Assembly (NCBI GenBank): GCA_013350335.1
Contig: CM023539.1
Location: 14,260,302 to 14,324,301, forward strand
Direction of reading: 5' to 3'
DNA: 64,000 nucleotides
DNA from: Chimonanthus salicifolius
Taxonomy: Eukaryota > Streptophyta > Magnoliopsida > Laurales > Calycanthaceae
Each line of letters opens with the position of its first letter. Positions within the stretch are counted from its first letter, which is position 1. Shown piece by piece: positions 12,101 through 22,477 of this stretch. The translations under genes and the position numbers were made by a program. The notes beneath the pieces are model-generated. The model was given only the letters and a program-made list of their open reading frames with translations. It was not told the DNA's origin and made no database searches.

Positions 12101-13750
12101 ATACTGTCTTCCCTCGGGTGACCAAAATGTCACTCTTCGGCGATAACAATCAATATTGGCTTCATAACTAGCCAACCAGTCCATGCCAAATATAATATCG
12201 TACTCAGTCATGTCGAGTACCAAATAATTGAACTCAAATCTGAGTCCAGCGAGTTCTGTATTTATGGCCGTGCATATGAGTCCCAAAGACGTGTCTCCGA
12301 CAGGGGATACTACTGTGAGTGTGGTGGACAGCTTTTGTACTAGTGTTCCAGTAGCAGTTATAAAGGATGCAGATATAAAAGAGTGCGATGCTCCAGAATC
12401 AAACAATGCATAAGCATAAGAACTATTGACAACGGCCATACCTTGAATCACAGAATGATCCACATCCTCAGGAGGTTCCAGAGCAAATAGTCGTCCAGAT
12501 CCGGTAGGAGTAGGTGCCCGTCCCGCCTGATTATATGTCCTGCCTCCTCGGGAGTTAGCTGGCCTAGCTGGTGGACGGAAAGATCCTCTGGAATATGAGA
12601 GCCTATTGAGCTTTGGACAGTCTCTCTTGAAGTGACCCGGCTGGTTACAGTGAAAACAGTTGTTCACCCCTTTGAATGACTGGGTGACTGATGCAGATGG
12701 GGAGGGCTGGTTGGGACGAAAGCTCCCTGCGGACCCAGTAGATGGTGAGGGTCTACTGAAGTTCGGACGGAACCTCTTATTGGGCTGAAACCCACCCCTC
12801 CCACTTGGAGCTCGACGATTGTCAAACCGTACTATTGCATTCAACTCCTTTTCTGCTATTGTGGCCTTGCTGACCACCTCAGCCAATGTGGTGCACTTAA
12901 ATATGGTCACTTTGGCCCTGATGTTTGGCCGTAGACCCCTCTCAAACTTTCTTGCCTTGCGAAGTTCTGTGTCCACCATATAGAATGCATAAATGGATAA
13001 ACTGAGAAATTCACGGTGATACTCTGCCACCGTCATAGAGCCCTGTACCAAGGACAGAAAAAGTTCCGTCTGTCGCTCCTTCTCCTCCTCCGGAAAGTAA
13101 TGTTCCAGAAAGGTTGCTGAAAACTCATTCCATGTCATGGCCGTCCTCTCCCTAACTGGTATGAGTTCCCTCTGCTTCTCCACCACCTCCCACCATTTAC
13201 CGGCATCTTCTATCAATTGTGAAGTAGCCAGTAAAATCCTGTCAGCATGACTCGAGATCTTAAGTAATTTTAAGATCTGGGTGATCTTCTTCAGCCAATG
13301 CTCAGCTCCGACAGCCCCCTCTTTCCCTTTGAAGTAGGGAGGACGCTGTTGTTGAAATTCTCGTGCCATACTACGGTCACTGGCATCCCTGGAACTTTCA
13401 CTCCCATTCATATGTTGCTGGAGTACTGAGGTTACCACTGCTTGGACTAATCCCTGAAGCTCAGGCGGCACATGTGGTATATGTACACCACTGTTTCCTT
13501 CTCCCTCCTTCTGTGATGCATTCTCACTCCCCTTTTCTTCCCTCCATGAGTGCTGTGATTCTTCCTCATTGTGAGACTTTTCATGAACAGGTTGCTCCTC
13601 ATCAGGTTGGGTTACCTCTTTCTCATGTATAGACGGCTCCTTCTCATGCACAGATTTTTCGTGTTGCGATAACACTTTCTCATGTTGCGTGATTTGCAAC
13701 ACCTTTTCCTTCCCTTTCTGATTCTGAGGGATCTTTTTCTTTGGAGCCAT
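9119..13750 (-). CDS. Gag-Pol polyprotein, Tekay/Del-like chromovirus
   Basis: One uninterrupted 1543-aa frame encodes the whole replication machinery. Five HEK tripeptides lie in a charged N-terminus (residues 23-58). The Gag core is about 130-310, and a CCHC zinc knuckle sits at C365, C368, H373, C378. Protease has DSG at 451-453. Reverse transcriptase has D708 and FIDD with D772/D773. RNase H acidic residues are D919, E956, D981 and D1024. Integrase has a zinc-binding H1129, H1136, C1166, C1169 and catalytic D1199, D1260, E1296 (35 residues between the last two). The GPF-type region (about 1434) is followed by a chromodomain-like tail (about 1490-1535). No frameshift separates Gag from Pol, so processing by the protease is expected. 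No stop or missing catalytic residue is seen. The start at 13750 is the first ATG after a 394-bp leader. The product is expected to form cytoplasmic particles and integrate cDNA in the nucleus. Confidence 0.96.
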   Translation of the reverse strand: MAPKKKIPQNQKGKEKVLQITQHEKVLSQHEKSVHEKEPSIHEKEVTQPDEEQPVHEKSHNEEESQHSWREEKGSENASQKEGEGNSGVHIPHVPPELQGLVQAVVTSVLQQHMNGSESSRDASDRSMAREFQQQRPPYFKGKEGAVGAEHWLKKITQILKLLKISSHADRILLATSQLIEDAGKWWEVVEKQRELIPVRERTAMTWNEFSATFLEHYFPEEEKERQTELFLSLVQGSMTVAEYHREFLSLSIYAFYMVDTELRKARKFERGLRPNIRAKVTIFKCTTLAEVVSKATIAEKELNAIVRFDNRRAPSGRGGFQPNKRFRPNFSRPSPSTGSAGSFRPNQPSPSASVTQSFKGVNNCFHCNQPGHFKRDCPKLNRLSYSRGSFRPPARPANSRGGRTYNQAGRAPTPTGSGRLFALEPPEDVDHSVIQGMAVVNSSYAYALFDSGASHSFISASFITATGTLVQKLSTTLTVVSPVGDTSLGLICTAINTELAGLRFEFNYLVLDMTEYDIIFGMDWLASYEANIDCYRRRVTFWSPEGRQYIVRADKQSRLQEGLHHLVLNNIVINKAPVTELPAIVKEFVDVFPKELPGIPPMRELNFEIKLYPGTSPVSLPHYRMAPAEMSELKKQLDELLRLGCIRNRTSSWGAPVLFVKKKDGSLRMCVDYRKLNQLTVRNKYPLPRIDDLFDQLRGSSHFSKIDLMSGYHQIRVKEEDIEKTAFRTRYGLFEFVVMPFGLTNAPAVFMDLMNIIFRPYLDRFVIVFIDDILIYSKSQEDHAEHLRIVLNTLRQNQLYAKASKCEFWLPEVKFLGHVITADGIAVDPAKVAAVSEWKAPKNVTEIRSFLGLAGYYRKFIMDFSKIASPLTRLTQKGVKYEWSELCNQRFEELKERLTTAPILVLPERGKGYEVQCDASGEGLGCSLMQRNRVVAYGSRQLKIHLRLYPTHDLELAAVVFALKSWRHYLYGEKFEVFSDHKSLKYLFDQKELNLRQRRWMEYLADYEFALRYHPGKANKVADALSRMSHASVACLIRTEWEMLNSIREFNLYITNHGSMYNLIIRSNMVTKIEQEQRTDPEMAETWAKMSNGEVVPDWELRPGQGLMFRGRIYVPRSCRKELLIEAHQSKLSIHPGSTKMYHDIKRHYWWHGLKKDVADYVAHCLTCQQVKTEHQKPPGLLKPLAVPEWKWEHISMDFVTGLPRSSKGNDAIWVVVDRLTKSAHFIPIKMTDSSETLGRRYIKDIIRLHGIPQTIVSDRDGRFTGRVWQSMQSAMGTDLLISTAFHPQTDGQSERTIQTLEDMLRACMLDFKGGWEDHLPLVEFSYNNSYQASLQMAPFEALYGRPCRSPVCWTEVGEPALIGPELVAETTAQIQLIRQHLLTAQSRQKSYADKRRRFLEFEVGDMVFLKVSPRKGHMRFGKKGKLSPRYVGPFSIIRRMGDVAYQLALPSQLASLHDVFHVSMLRKYNPDPSHVLNVQDIDVQSDVTYVEKPVGILESEQRVLRNRAIQFVKVVWDRHGVEEATWELESEMRTSHPELFV

Positions 13751-14158
13751 TTCCCTAAGTCATAAAACATTATTGACTTAGTTTCCTCATATAGTTTGTA
13801 TTTTTCACAATTTTGGGGAGATTTCCAAATAAGCAAACTTGATTTTTTTTCTATTTGTTTTTGAGGGGAGAGTCTCTAAATTTCCTATGTTTGTTTTTCT
13901 CAATTGGGGAGTATTGGGGAATGTATATCCTATTTTGCTACGTTTGATAGATGAATTATAATAATGTACTTTTGCTATCTTCCACTGTTGTTCTCAGATT
14001 GGTTTGTTCAGTCTGAGTCCACGAAGTAAATTAATCCGGCCCCCAGTCAGCGGACTCCGAAGAGTCGGTCAGTTGGGATTCTTATCCGTCAGTGAGACAT
14101 GAAACCGTCTTAATCTTACTTCGGAAGATTCAACTTCCCGTTTCGCTCTGATACCAAC
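13751..14158 (-). other. T1 leader between primer site and gag
   Basis: No gene is present. On the minus strand it begins with the primer site and contains a TTATTTGGAAATCTCCCC-like stretch. A similar TTATTTGG...TTCCCC motif recurs several times in the G leader (31195-31500), which ties the two families together. Packaging signals are expected here but cannot be read directly. Confidence 0.7.
14145..14156 (-). promoter_or_regulatory. T1 primer binding site (initiator Met tRNA)
   Basis: The plus strand reads GCTCTGATACCA, so the minus strand is TGGTATCAGAGC, complementary to the 3' end of plant initiator-Met tRNA. It lies 2 bases inside the 5' LTR edge, the expected place for minus-strand priming. 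Confidence 0.95.
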
Positions 14159-14255
14159 TGTAACACCACGCCCTTTTCACTCTAATATTTCAGAGTTTAT
14201 TTTTTTTTTAAATAATAATAATCAATAAGTGATCGGGGCGGAATGTCACGACGCG

Positions 14256-14290
14256 AGTTAAGTTCGGATCTCTAAATCCGACCCTTAACT
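14256..14290 (-). other. Covarying LTR-end hairpin, T1 5' LTR copy
   Basis: Same hairpin as at 5138-5172. In the minus-strand transcript it would fall about 60 nt downstream of the TATA-like run and about 100 nt before the primer site, that is, in the 5' untranslated R/U5 part of the RNA. Confidence 0.55.
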
Positions 14291-14345
14291 GGCCAAGCCC
14301 ATGTGCGTATGAACTAAGTCCATAAAACTCATCCGCACATGGTAC

Positions 14346-14354
14346 ATATATATC
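14346..14354 (-). promoter_or_regulatory. TATA-like box of T1 5' LTR
   Basis: On the minus strand the sequence reads GATATATATGTACC. The same TATATATGTACCATGTGCGGAT context is kept in the G 3' LTR (37258-37265) and in T2 (near 20140), at the same distance from the LTR end. Conservation across copies supports a promoter role; the start site itself is not visible. Confidence 0.55.
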
Positions 14355-17300
14355 TAGCGGAATTAACTTAGTCTAGATCTAACTGAGGTTATAATAGAAC
14401 CTATGATTAATCCAATTTCCATTTTTAGATAGCAATGTACCTTATTTATTTTCCAAAAGTATTATGTGACCTTAGTCTACTATTCATTCCAAACCACTCA
14501 AATAAATCCAACCATAGCATCTACTTAACTACTTATTACATGCCAACATCTAATTTAACAAATTACATTGTTCCAAATAAATCAACTAATAAGTCCATAA
14601 ATAATCCATGCATAGTCCATTGCAATCATTCAAATCGCCCAAGTTTTCGTACTTGGTCCTCTTCTCCAACCACGTTCTTTCCTTTCCCTGCATCATCCAC
14701 TAAAGGTATAGATAGGGCGTTAGATCAACGCGCCCAGTAGTGTTTCCGAATAGGGCTACCACATGGTTAGTCAAAATCATGCAAATAGAATAATAGTTAT
14801 ACATGTGTGACAAATTCTATAAAAATATGCTATGTATGAAATGAACATGTAATGAGTCCCACCCATCACCATTCAACATAGCCATCACTTGACGGGATTC
14901 TCATCGTCAAGGTAACCCACAGTGGTCTTTCGGACGCCCCGACGGAGTGTGGCCTCCGGATTCCTCCTGATGGGATTCTCATCATCAGGGTACCCCACAA
15001 TGGTCTTTCGGACGCCCCGACGGAGTGTGGCCTCCGGTTACTTCCCCATCATCCCATGCTATGCATGAGATGTCTATGCAACATGCCATTTGTAAATATA
15101 ACATATGATTCAAATAACTTATTCAAATAAACATAAAACAGCGAATAAGTTGTGTGGTTACAACAAGGTAGGAAACCTACAGTAGTTTACTTTGTTCGAT
15201 CCTTCCTTTGGACCGTCTTCCGATCACGTCTCGCTCACCGTTCTAAAAATCCGAATACCCTATATACATGGCAGCAACTTAATCATTTATCCACCTAATT
15301 TCCAGCAAAGCTTTATGTTCCAAGAATCACCTAGTGGGGTTCGGCCAAAGCCATAGCCGAATCTCATCCATTAACACATTGGTCATTCATTTATTTAATT
15401 AAAACCTATCTAATTACCCAAACTTCTAAACGAACCTTAGTAGGGTTCGGCCATACATTATGGCTGAACCTTACCACTTTGGTTTTAGCCCATTTATCCC
15501 ATCATATGATCATTTTATTTTTGATCATTTCAGCCATAATTACAATTATGCCATTGAGACCAACCTTTGCTAACTTTCATCACCATACATAAAACCATCT
15601 TTAGTGGGGTGCAGCCATACACATGGCTGAACCTCATCACCTAATTTGATCCTTCTTTAACCCTCCATATAATCATATAAAATCAACAATTATGTCCCAC
15701 AATCATCATTAGTGGGGTTCGGCCATACACATGGCCGAACCTCACCAATGTGATTTTATACTCCATTTCCATCATTCATATTGGCCGATTACCTACCCAT
15801 ACTAACTCCATAAACAACATATATTATTCTTAAATTAAAGCATATAAATAATACCTAATGTTCATCATAAACTTAACCCAATTATTCCACAAAACAGTCC
15901 ATGGATCTTCATGGTTTCCATGGTTTCCATGGAGTTCTCAACATGAAAACCCACACCGTTTTACATGGGGTTCGGCCCTCTATCATGGCTGAACCCAATG
16001 ATTACTTTTACTGTTTTTAAACCTCAATTAACCAGGTAATATCCGTATATCTAAATCAGGTTTTTAACCTTCAAAACAGTCCTCCAAAATTAGACCAATT
16101 TCATAGGGTTCGGCCATGTATATTGGCCGAACACCATGAGATTAATTTTGAATATTTAATCCTTCATCTTAGGTCTGAAACCAGCACCCAAAATTCATGT
16201 ATTTTAACCATTGTAAAACATGTATATACATCTTAAAATAATAACCCAAAACAGTCCATTAACTTCATGATTTATTTGTTCCAAATACATCACAACAATA
16301 CCATTATTTGCATGGGGTTCGGCCCTCCATGGTGGCCGAACCCTATGACCTTTGGTTTTGAACTTCTTGATCATTCATTTTTGTCCAAAACAAACTTCCT
16401 TATTTATGTTTTAACCTTTTTAAAACACATACTTAAAATCATCTAAAAACAGTCCCAAATTTGTATGGTTTTAATTTCCAAAAACCATCTAAACAAATCC
16501 ATCATTTCCATGGGGTTTGGCCATCCAATGGGCCGAACCCTATGGTCCATCTTTTGATCTCATTCTTGTACTTCTAACCAATATTTAACACTTGTTAGAT
16601 TCAGCCATCCAATAGCCGGATCATATTTCTTAATTAAACAACATAGTTTATCGAACACCTACCGTTTCCGCGACTCCTCCACTTGATCTTTACTCCCGCT
16701 TGTTCCTTCTCTTTTTGCTGAACTTGTCTTGATGAAAAGGAATCAAACCAAGGACTGATTAACAACCAGCTACTGCTCTTAGTTCTTGGGAAAACAGAGA
16801 ACGGCCAAGAGAAAGGGAGAGAGAGAGAAATGAGCACCCTTTGTTTAATCAAAAACCAGCCCAAGTTTAACTTTGTGTAACTCTCATTGCCTTTACCCTA
16901 ATCTTTATGTTACTTGGGGGTTTCATCATGAGATGAAACCTCCCCATGTTCCCAACGTCCCTTGTAAATTGGACTTGTGTAACCCCCCCTTTTCTTAGGT
17001 TCTCACATGGGAGTTTCACTTTGAAATATAACCCCCATGTGTTACACCGTCCCTTGTTGTTGTCTCTCCATTTTTGGCTTATGTAACAGCCACCTCTCTT
17101 AAGTGTAACTCCACCAACAGCAGCTCCAATCAACCCCATTTGGCCCTCATTAACGTCCCATGTGGGAGTTCTATCATTGGAATAAAAACTCCCCACTTCC
17201 AAGTTTGAAAACACATTGATATTCCCATTGATTTATTACATAATTTGAATTTAAAATGCTGTAATCTTTTGTGTGTAACTCCTCCAATCAGCTACCTATT

Positions 17301-18174
17301 TTATTCTCCAACCTTGGAGTTTCATGCATGAACCATCAATCCATGTATAGCTGTCTTTTGAAGACCAACCAATGCTCTCTAACCATTTCCAACGTGTAAA
17401 ACACTTGCATTTGAAATCACACTCCCACCTCCAACATCTTCCATGTATATCTTTGTAATTATTTGCATCCTCCTTCATTCATGCATTTGTAACTCTCCAA
17501 GCCATCACTCTCTTATCTACATGGTAGCCGTTACATGCATGAAATTGCTCATGCATGCAGCCAACGTCCCTTGCAACCTTTGTGACTTCAAGAAGTAACT
17601 CCCATACAAAATGTAACTCCCATTTTTATTCATCACCTAAATGGGGGTTACATGCATGGTATTGTCTCCCCATGCACCAACGTTTTTCCTTGCTCAAAAT
17701 TGGAATTTAAAACACTTCCCCTCTCATTCACACACTTCACAATAAAAATACATATTTATTCAACTCATTTATTCAACTCACCCAACCTAAGCCATTCATT
17801 TAATTTAACTTAACTAATAAATTCAACTCAACTTAACCAACCATTCATTTCAACTCAAACCAAACTCATGTGATTAATAAACTTAAATCAACTAAGCTTG
17901 AACTCAATCCATGGTTAATCATGCCATTCACACGACCCATTGGGTCCCATCTAGCCATTTTGACCCATTTATCCAAATTTGACCCAAATATGATTCTTGA
18001 CCCGTTTAAATTTATCTTACCCATTTATTTGTTTTGTAAACCAACTATCATCCTTTGGGTCTTGATTGAGCCATTGACCCATTTAAATTCAAATCAATTT
18101 TTATCACAATGGCAATTCCGTAAATATGAATATTTTCATATAAACTGATAACTTTGAAATTCCAGGGTGTTACA

Positions 18175-19062
18175 ATGAAACCCCCCCTAGCATCCAACGT
18201 CTCTATTATCTTTGGAGGTGACTGTTTGCATTCTCTCCATTATCCTTACATGTGTAACTCTTAAAACAGCCATCCCACTATCTCCATTGTAGCCGTTACA
18301 TGCATGCAATGTTCTCATGCATCCAATGTCCCATGATGTGAATTTCAAAATGTAACTCTCATTTCCTTTATCACTTGAATGGGAGTTACATGCATGGATT
18401 ATAAACCTATCTATTGGCTGTCCTTTGAAGACCCAAACCATGTACACCCAACCATTTCCAACGTGCCTACCATTTGCATTTGAAATAAACCTCCCACCTT
18501 TGTAACTCCCAAAAACGCCACCTCCATAAATTTCTTATCTTGGAGTTACATGCATGAAGCACCTCTCCCATGCAATTCCAACGTTTTTCATTGTTTAAAA
18601 CCTTGCAATCAGCACACACCACTGTTATTCACTTACTTGAAATATTTATTCATCCAACTCATTATTTAACTCACCCAACTTAACTCATTCACTAATGTAA
18701 CTCAACTAATAAATTCCACTCGACTCCATCATTTATTTCAACTCAAACCCAACTCAAACATTTAACTCATCTTAACCCAATTAAGCTTTGAACTCAATTA
18801 ATGGTCAAACATGTCAACCACAACCCATTGGGTCCAATTTGGCCATTTTGACCCTTTTAACAAAATTTGACCCAATTATGATTTTCGACCCGTTTAAGTT
18901 CATCTTATACATTTATTTGTTTTGTAATCAAAACTACTAACCATTGGGTCTTATTTGACCCATTGACCCATTTAAATTCAACTCAAATATATCACAATGG
19001 CAATTCCGTAAATATGAATAAATTCCTATAAAATGATAACTTTGAAATTCCAGGGTGTTATA
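18175..19062 (-). mobile_element. T2 3' LTR, right part
   Basis: It continues the T2 LTR after the T1 insertion: the text resumes with ATGAAACCCCCC and matches the T1 LTR from about 7810 to its end, with many substitutions and indels. It ends in CCAGGGTGTTATA, where the terminal CA has decayed. The T2 pol fragment follows after 62 bases. No gene is inside. Confidence 0.8.
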
Positions 19063-19124
19063 ATACAATACTCTTTTTATAATTTTCGTCCCAAAAATCG
19101 AACGAAGTAGGATTTCAAAGTAAA

Positions 19125-19946
19125 TCATACAAACAATTCAGGATGAGATGTTCTCATCTCCGATTCCAGTTCCCAAGTGGCTTCCTCAACACCATGTCGA
19201 TCCCATACCACCTTAACGAACTGAATCGCTCGGTTACGCAACACCCTTTGCTCACTCTCTAATATTCTGACCGGCTTCTCGACATAAGTGGCGTCGCTTT
19301 GCACATCTATATCTTGCACATTCAAAACATGAGACGGATCAGGGTTGTACTTCCTCAGCATCGACACATGGAATACATCATGTAGAGACGCCAATTGCGA
19401 AGGAAGTGCCAACTGATAGGCTACATCTCCCATCCTTCTGATAATTGAAAACGGTCCCACATATCTTGGCGACAATTTTCCTTTCTTCCCAAATCTCATG
19501 TGCCCTTTTCGTGGCGAGACCTTCAAGAATACCATGTCTCCTACTTCAAATTCGAGAAACCTCCTCCTCTTATCAGCATAGCTCTTTTGCCGACTCTGTG
19601 CGGTCAACAAATGTTGACGTATCAACTGGATCTGTACAGTAGTTTCGGCAACCAACTCGGGTCCTATCAGCGCAGGTTCGCCGACCTCGGTCTAGCACAC
19701 TGGTGACCTGTATGGTCTACCATACAAACCTTCGAATGGTGCCATCTGAAGGCTTGCTTGGTAGCTATTGTTATAAGAAAACTCCACCAATGGCAAATGA
19801 TCCTCCCATCCACCTTTGAAGTCTAGCATGCACGCCCTCAGCATGTCCTCCAATGTTTGTATTGTTCTTTCCGACTGTCCATCAGTCTGTGGATGGAACG
19901 CTGTGCTAATAAGTAGATCGGTCCCCATAGCCGACTGCATGCTCTG
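19125..19946 (-). pseudogene. T2 integrase C-terminal fragment
   Basis: Read on the minus strand it matches the last ~275 residues of the T1 polyprotein, from the integrase catalytic region ([14 protein letters not shown] is present, including the catalytic Glu) through the chromodomain-like tail to the same stop. A tryptophan codon in the VCWTEVGE stretch has become TAG near 19693, so the frame is broken. Upstream of the integrase core the coding sequence stops abruptly at GCTCTGCC and is joined directly to the primer-site/LTR boundary. The rest of gag-pol has been deleted. It cannot encode a working integrase. Confidence 0.9.
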
Positions 19947-19954
19947 CCACCAAC

Positions 19955-20402
19955 TGTAACACCCCGCCCTTTTCACTCTAATATTCAGAGTTTATTTTTT
20001 ATTTTTAAATATAATAATCATGTGATCGGGGCGGAGTGTCACGACGCGAGTTAAGTTCGGATCTCTAAATCCGACCCTTAACAGGCCAAGCCCATGTGCG
20101 TATGAAATAAGTCCATAAAACTGATCCGCACATGGTACATATATAACTTGCGGAATTAACTTAGTCTAAATCTAACTGAGGTTATAATAGAACCTATGAC
20201 TAATCCAATTTTCCATTCTTAGATAGCAAAGTACATAACTTATTCTCCAAAATTACTAATCAATCTTAACTAATCGTTTAATCAAAACATCCAACATAAA
20301 ACAAACCATAGCATCTATCTTAACTACTTATTACAAGCCAACATAACTAATTACCAAATTACATTGTCCAAATATATCAAATATCAAGTCCATAAAATAG
20401 TC
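19955..20402 (-). mobile_element. T2 5' LTR fragment
   Basis: It begins TGTAACACCCCGCCC, directly after the residual CCAAC of the primer-site region. It matches the T1 LTR start for about 450 bp, including the LTR-end hairpin (20049-20082) and the TATA-like run. Around 20402 it switches to an LTR in the opposite orientation. Confidence 0.8.
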
Positions 20403-20877
20403 CATTCATAAATCTATCCTCAGAGGAGATTGCAGGTACAAGCAAAGGGAAAGGAAAGGTCGTTGACCGGGAGGGGAGCCAAGCCTAAGTGCTTGAATGA
20501 AGGACTGAACTACTTTATATTACTGTCTTTTGAATACTTTTGTGGGACATGTAATAATTCACTACTTGCTATGGTTTGATTAGGTTGATAACATTTGGAT
20601 GGTTGATTTATGATAAATAATGTTTAAGACTGTTACTTGCTATCTTGTCTTTCTACTCCGCAATTAATCTATGTTATTCCGCATGTTGATGTTAGTTCCA
20701 TGTGTGTTCATTATCATGGTCTAGTCCATGTACACATGGGTGGCCAGTTAAGGTTCAGACTTGGGTAGTCTGAACTTAACTCGCGTCGTGACGCCGCCCG
20801 CTCTCTTTTCTGAGGTTTTATTATAATTTAAAAAAAAAATTAGACTCTGAAATTCTCGAAAAGGGCGGGGCGTTACA
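20403..20877 (+). mobile_element. LTR-B' fragment in plus orientation
   Basis: Its sequence is the reverse complement of solo LTR B at 27843-28300 (shared CTATCCTCAGAGGAGATTG...), and it ends in GGGCGGGGCGTTACA. Only the last ~475 bp of the LTR remain. On its right it abuts F gag, with GTTAC (20878-20882) as the possible target duplication. On its left it is fused head-on to T2, producing an inverted arrangement of two related LTR ends. Confidence 0.8.
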
Positions 20878-21221
20878 GTTACAAGTTATCTCAAGACCTG
20901 TCATAGGATCACTGATGGAAGGACGAAGACCTTCAATATACTTCTGCACCACAACTTGTTCACATACATTCAAATAATTGCAGGAGATTAGGAGATTGAA
21001 CTCTTTTGTATATTCTGCAACGATCTTGTTTACCTGTCTAAGTTTCTACAACTTAGAAAATAAAGTCTAAACACACATAAGCTTTTTCAACTTGCTCCAG
21101 GCATGGATGGGGTCTTTTCCTAGATTCTTTCTCTCAGGCTTAATGGACTTGTACCAAGATAAAGCACTACCTCTTAATTTCATTACAACAATCTTAACCT
21201 GTTGATTTTCTGGCACATCTC
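20878..21221 (-). pseudogene. F gag, C-terminal piece
   Basis: The minus strand encodes a Ty3/gypsy Gag (retrotransposon-gag) segment with the typical KLRGSALSWY and WSKLKKLM patterns, then AEYTKEF and YIEGLRPSI further on. Two in-frame stops occur after the KKLM motif. It continues in frame from the N-terminal piece at 59224-59650, from which it was separated by copia A; the ATCTC duplication lies exactly at the break. The remaining gag-pol is absent, cut by LTR-B' at 20877. The clade looks chromovirus-like but is not certain. Confidence 0.85.
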
Positions 21222-22410
21222 TGTTAGTGCCTCGGTTTGACCGAGTCTTTGTATTGTCAATTCTGTGACCGAGTGTGTGTCCTTGCCTTGGAAGATTGAA
21301 GATTGAAGCTCCAAGATCAAGATCAAGCTGCGGACATCTCACCATGTGTTTGGCAACTACACAGGTAAAATGGCCTTAAAGGACCATAGGGTTGAACTAA
21401 ACACCATAGGCTCATGGACCAAGCATTAAGAACTTAAACTGGAAAATTAGAATTTGGCCAACTGAAGCCCCTCAGGTCATGCCAAGCCCCTCAGGTCAGG
21501 CCGAGCCCTCGTCCTAAGCTCTCAGTGTTTAAACTGAGAAAATTTACATGAGCTCAAGTCGAGCCCCTCGAGGTTAGTTGTTGGTCATCTAGTTGCACCT
21601 TCCAAAATTGACCACATGTTGACCTTTAGCTGGCATTTCCAAAAAATGGTGGTCGATCCCTCGAGAGTACGCTCCCGAGCCCCTCGGCAACTAGGCACTA
21701 TTTTGAGTTAGAACTCTATATATGCGTGGCCTCCCTTAGTTTTAAATAGATCATTGAGGCCAGGAACGAAACCCTAATCTATTAGAGTGTAATCCAAGTT
21801 GTCTCATTCTCATCTCTTCCTCTCAAGCCTCTGTGAAAATCTAGGAAGATGACCTATCCTCTAATGAAGAAGAGACTACGAGAAAAAACATCTAGGACAT
21901 ATTGTAGCAACTTTTGTCCTAATCTTGTATCTTTGTTGCAGTTGCCTACACTAGGAGATCCAGATATGAAAATCAAAGAAATGAAATTTTTGAAGAAGCG
22001 TATCTACTCAGTTCAGCGCATCCCAAGGCAAGTGTTTCTTTGTTTTATTTAAACATCATCATTGTAAGGTGAACTACAGCTCTGTGCCCGAACCACCATA
22101 AAAAATAGGAGACGAGTTGTAGACCAACAGTGGTCGAAACTCATTAGTTGTATTGTGAGGGTGAGATACCAATTCATAGTGCATTTTTGGATAGCCCAAG
22201 GTTGGGTGAGATGAGAGTGGATGTAGGTTTAGATGAACCGAACCACTTGATATCGCTGTGCATATGTGGTGTTTGTTGATTTGTATTGATGAATTGTTGA
22301 TTCCTCACTCACACTAATTTATTTTGCTGCACATTAAGTTGAACAAGTAATATTTAAAGTTTTATATAAATCAGTAAAAGACCCCATGCATTGGTCTAGC
22401 CTGACTTTCA
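21222..22410 (+). repeat. Copia A 5' LTR
   Basis: It starts TGTTAGTGCCTCGG and ends CTGACTTTCA. It contains GAGCCCCTC/CTCGAG motifs near 21465-21700, a TATATATG box near 21718 followed by GAACGAAACCCTAATC, and no gene. The sequence just inside the LTR (AGTGGCATGAAGACC) could be a decayed initiator-Met primer site. Confidence 0.85.
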
Positions 22411-22477
22411 AGTGGCATGAAGACCATGGTTCCTTTTATAGGACTTAATTGTCTAAAGGTGATCCTGCGGTAGAACA

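Larger units (their letters stand above)
5041..18174 (-). mobile_element. T1, complete young Tekay/Del-like Ty3/gypsy element
   Basis: T1 is a 13,134-bp intact LTR retrotransposon on the minus strand, bounded by a perfect 5-bp target duplication ATGAA (5036-5040 and 18175-18179). The two 4016-bp LTRs are the same length and in constant register (offset 9118). By eye they differ at only two positions: A at 5967 versus G at 15085, and G at 8087 versus T at 17205. The internal region has an initiator-Met primer site next to the 5' LTR (14145-14156) and one uninterrupted Gag-Pol frame (9119-13750). It inserted into the 3' LTR of the older relative T2. All parts expected for autonomous transposition are present and undamaged, so it may be or recently have been active. 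Clade placement rests on LTR length, the integrase C-terminus with a chromodomain-like tail, and the primer site. Confidence 0.95.
14159..18174 (-). repeat. T1 5' LTR (4016 bp)
   Basis: It is the partner of the LTR at 5041-9056, with two differences by eye (15085 and 17205). As the 5' LTR on the minus strand it would drive transcription toward lower coordinates. It contains the palindrome array at about 15330-16548 and the hairpins described for the 3' copy. No gene is inside. Confidence 0.95.

Noticed and set aside
20645..20877. Possible complete small element between T2 and F gag
   Set aside because: Only one LTR end is present, with a break at about 20402 and no second end or target duplication.
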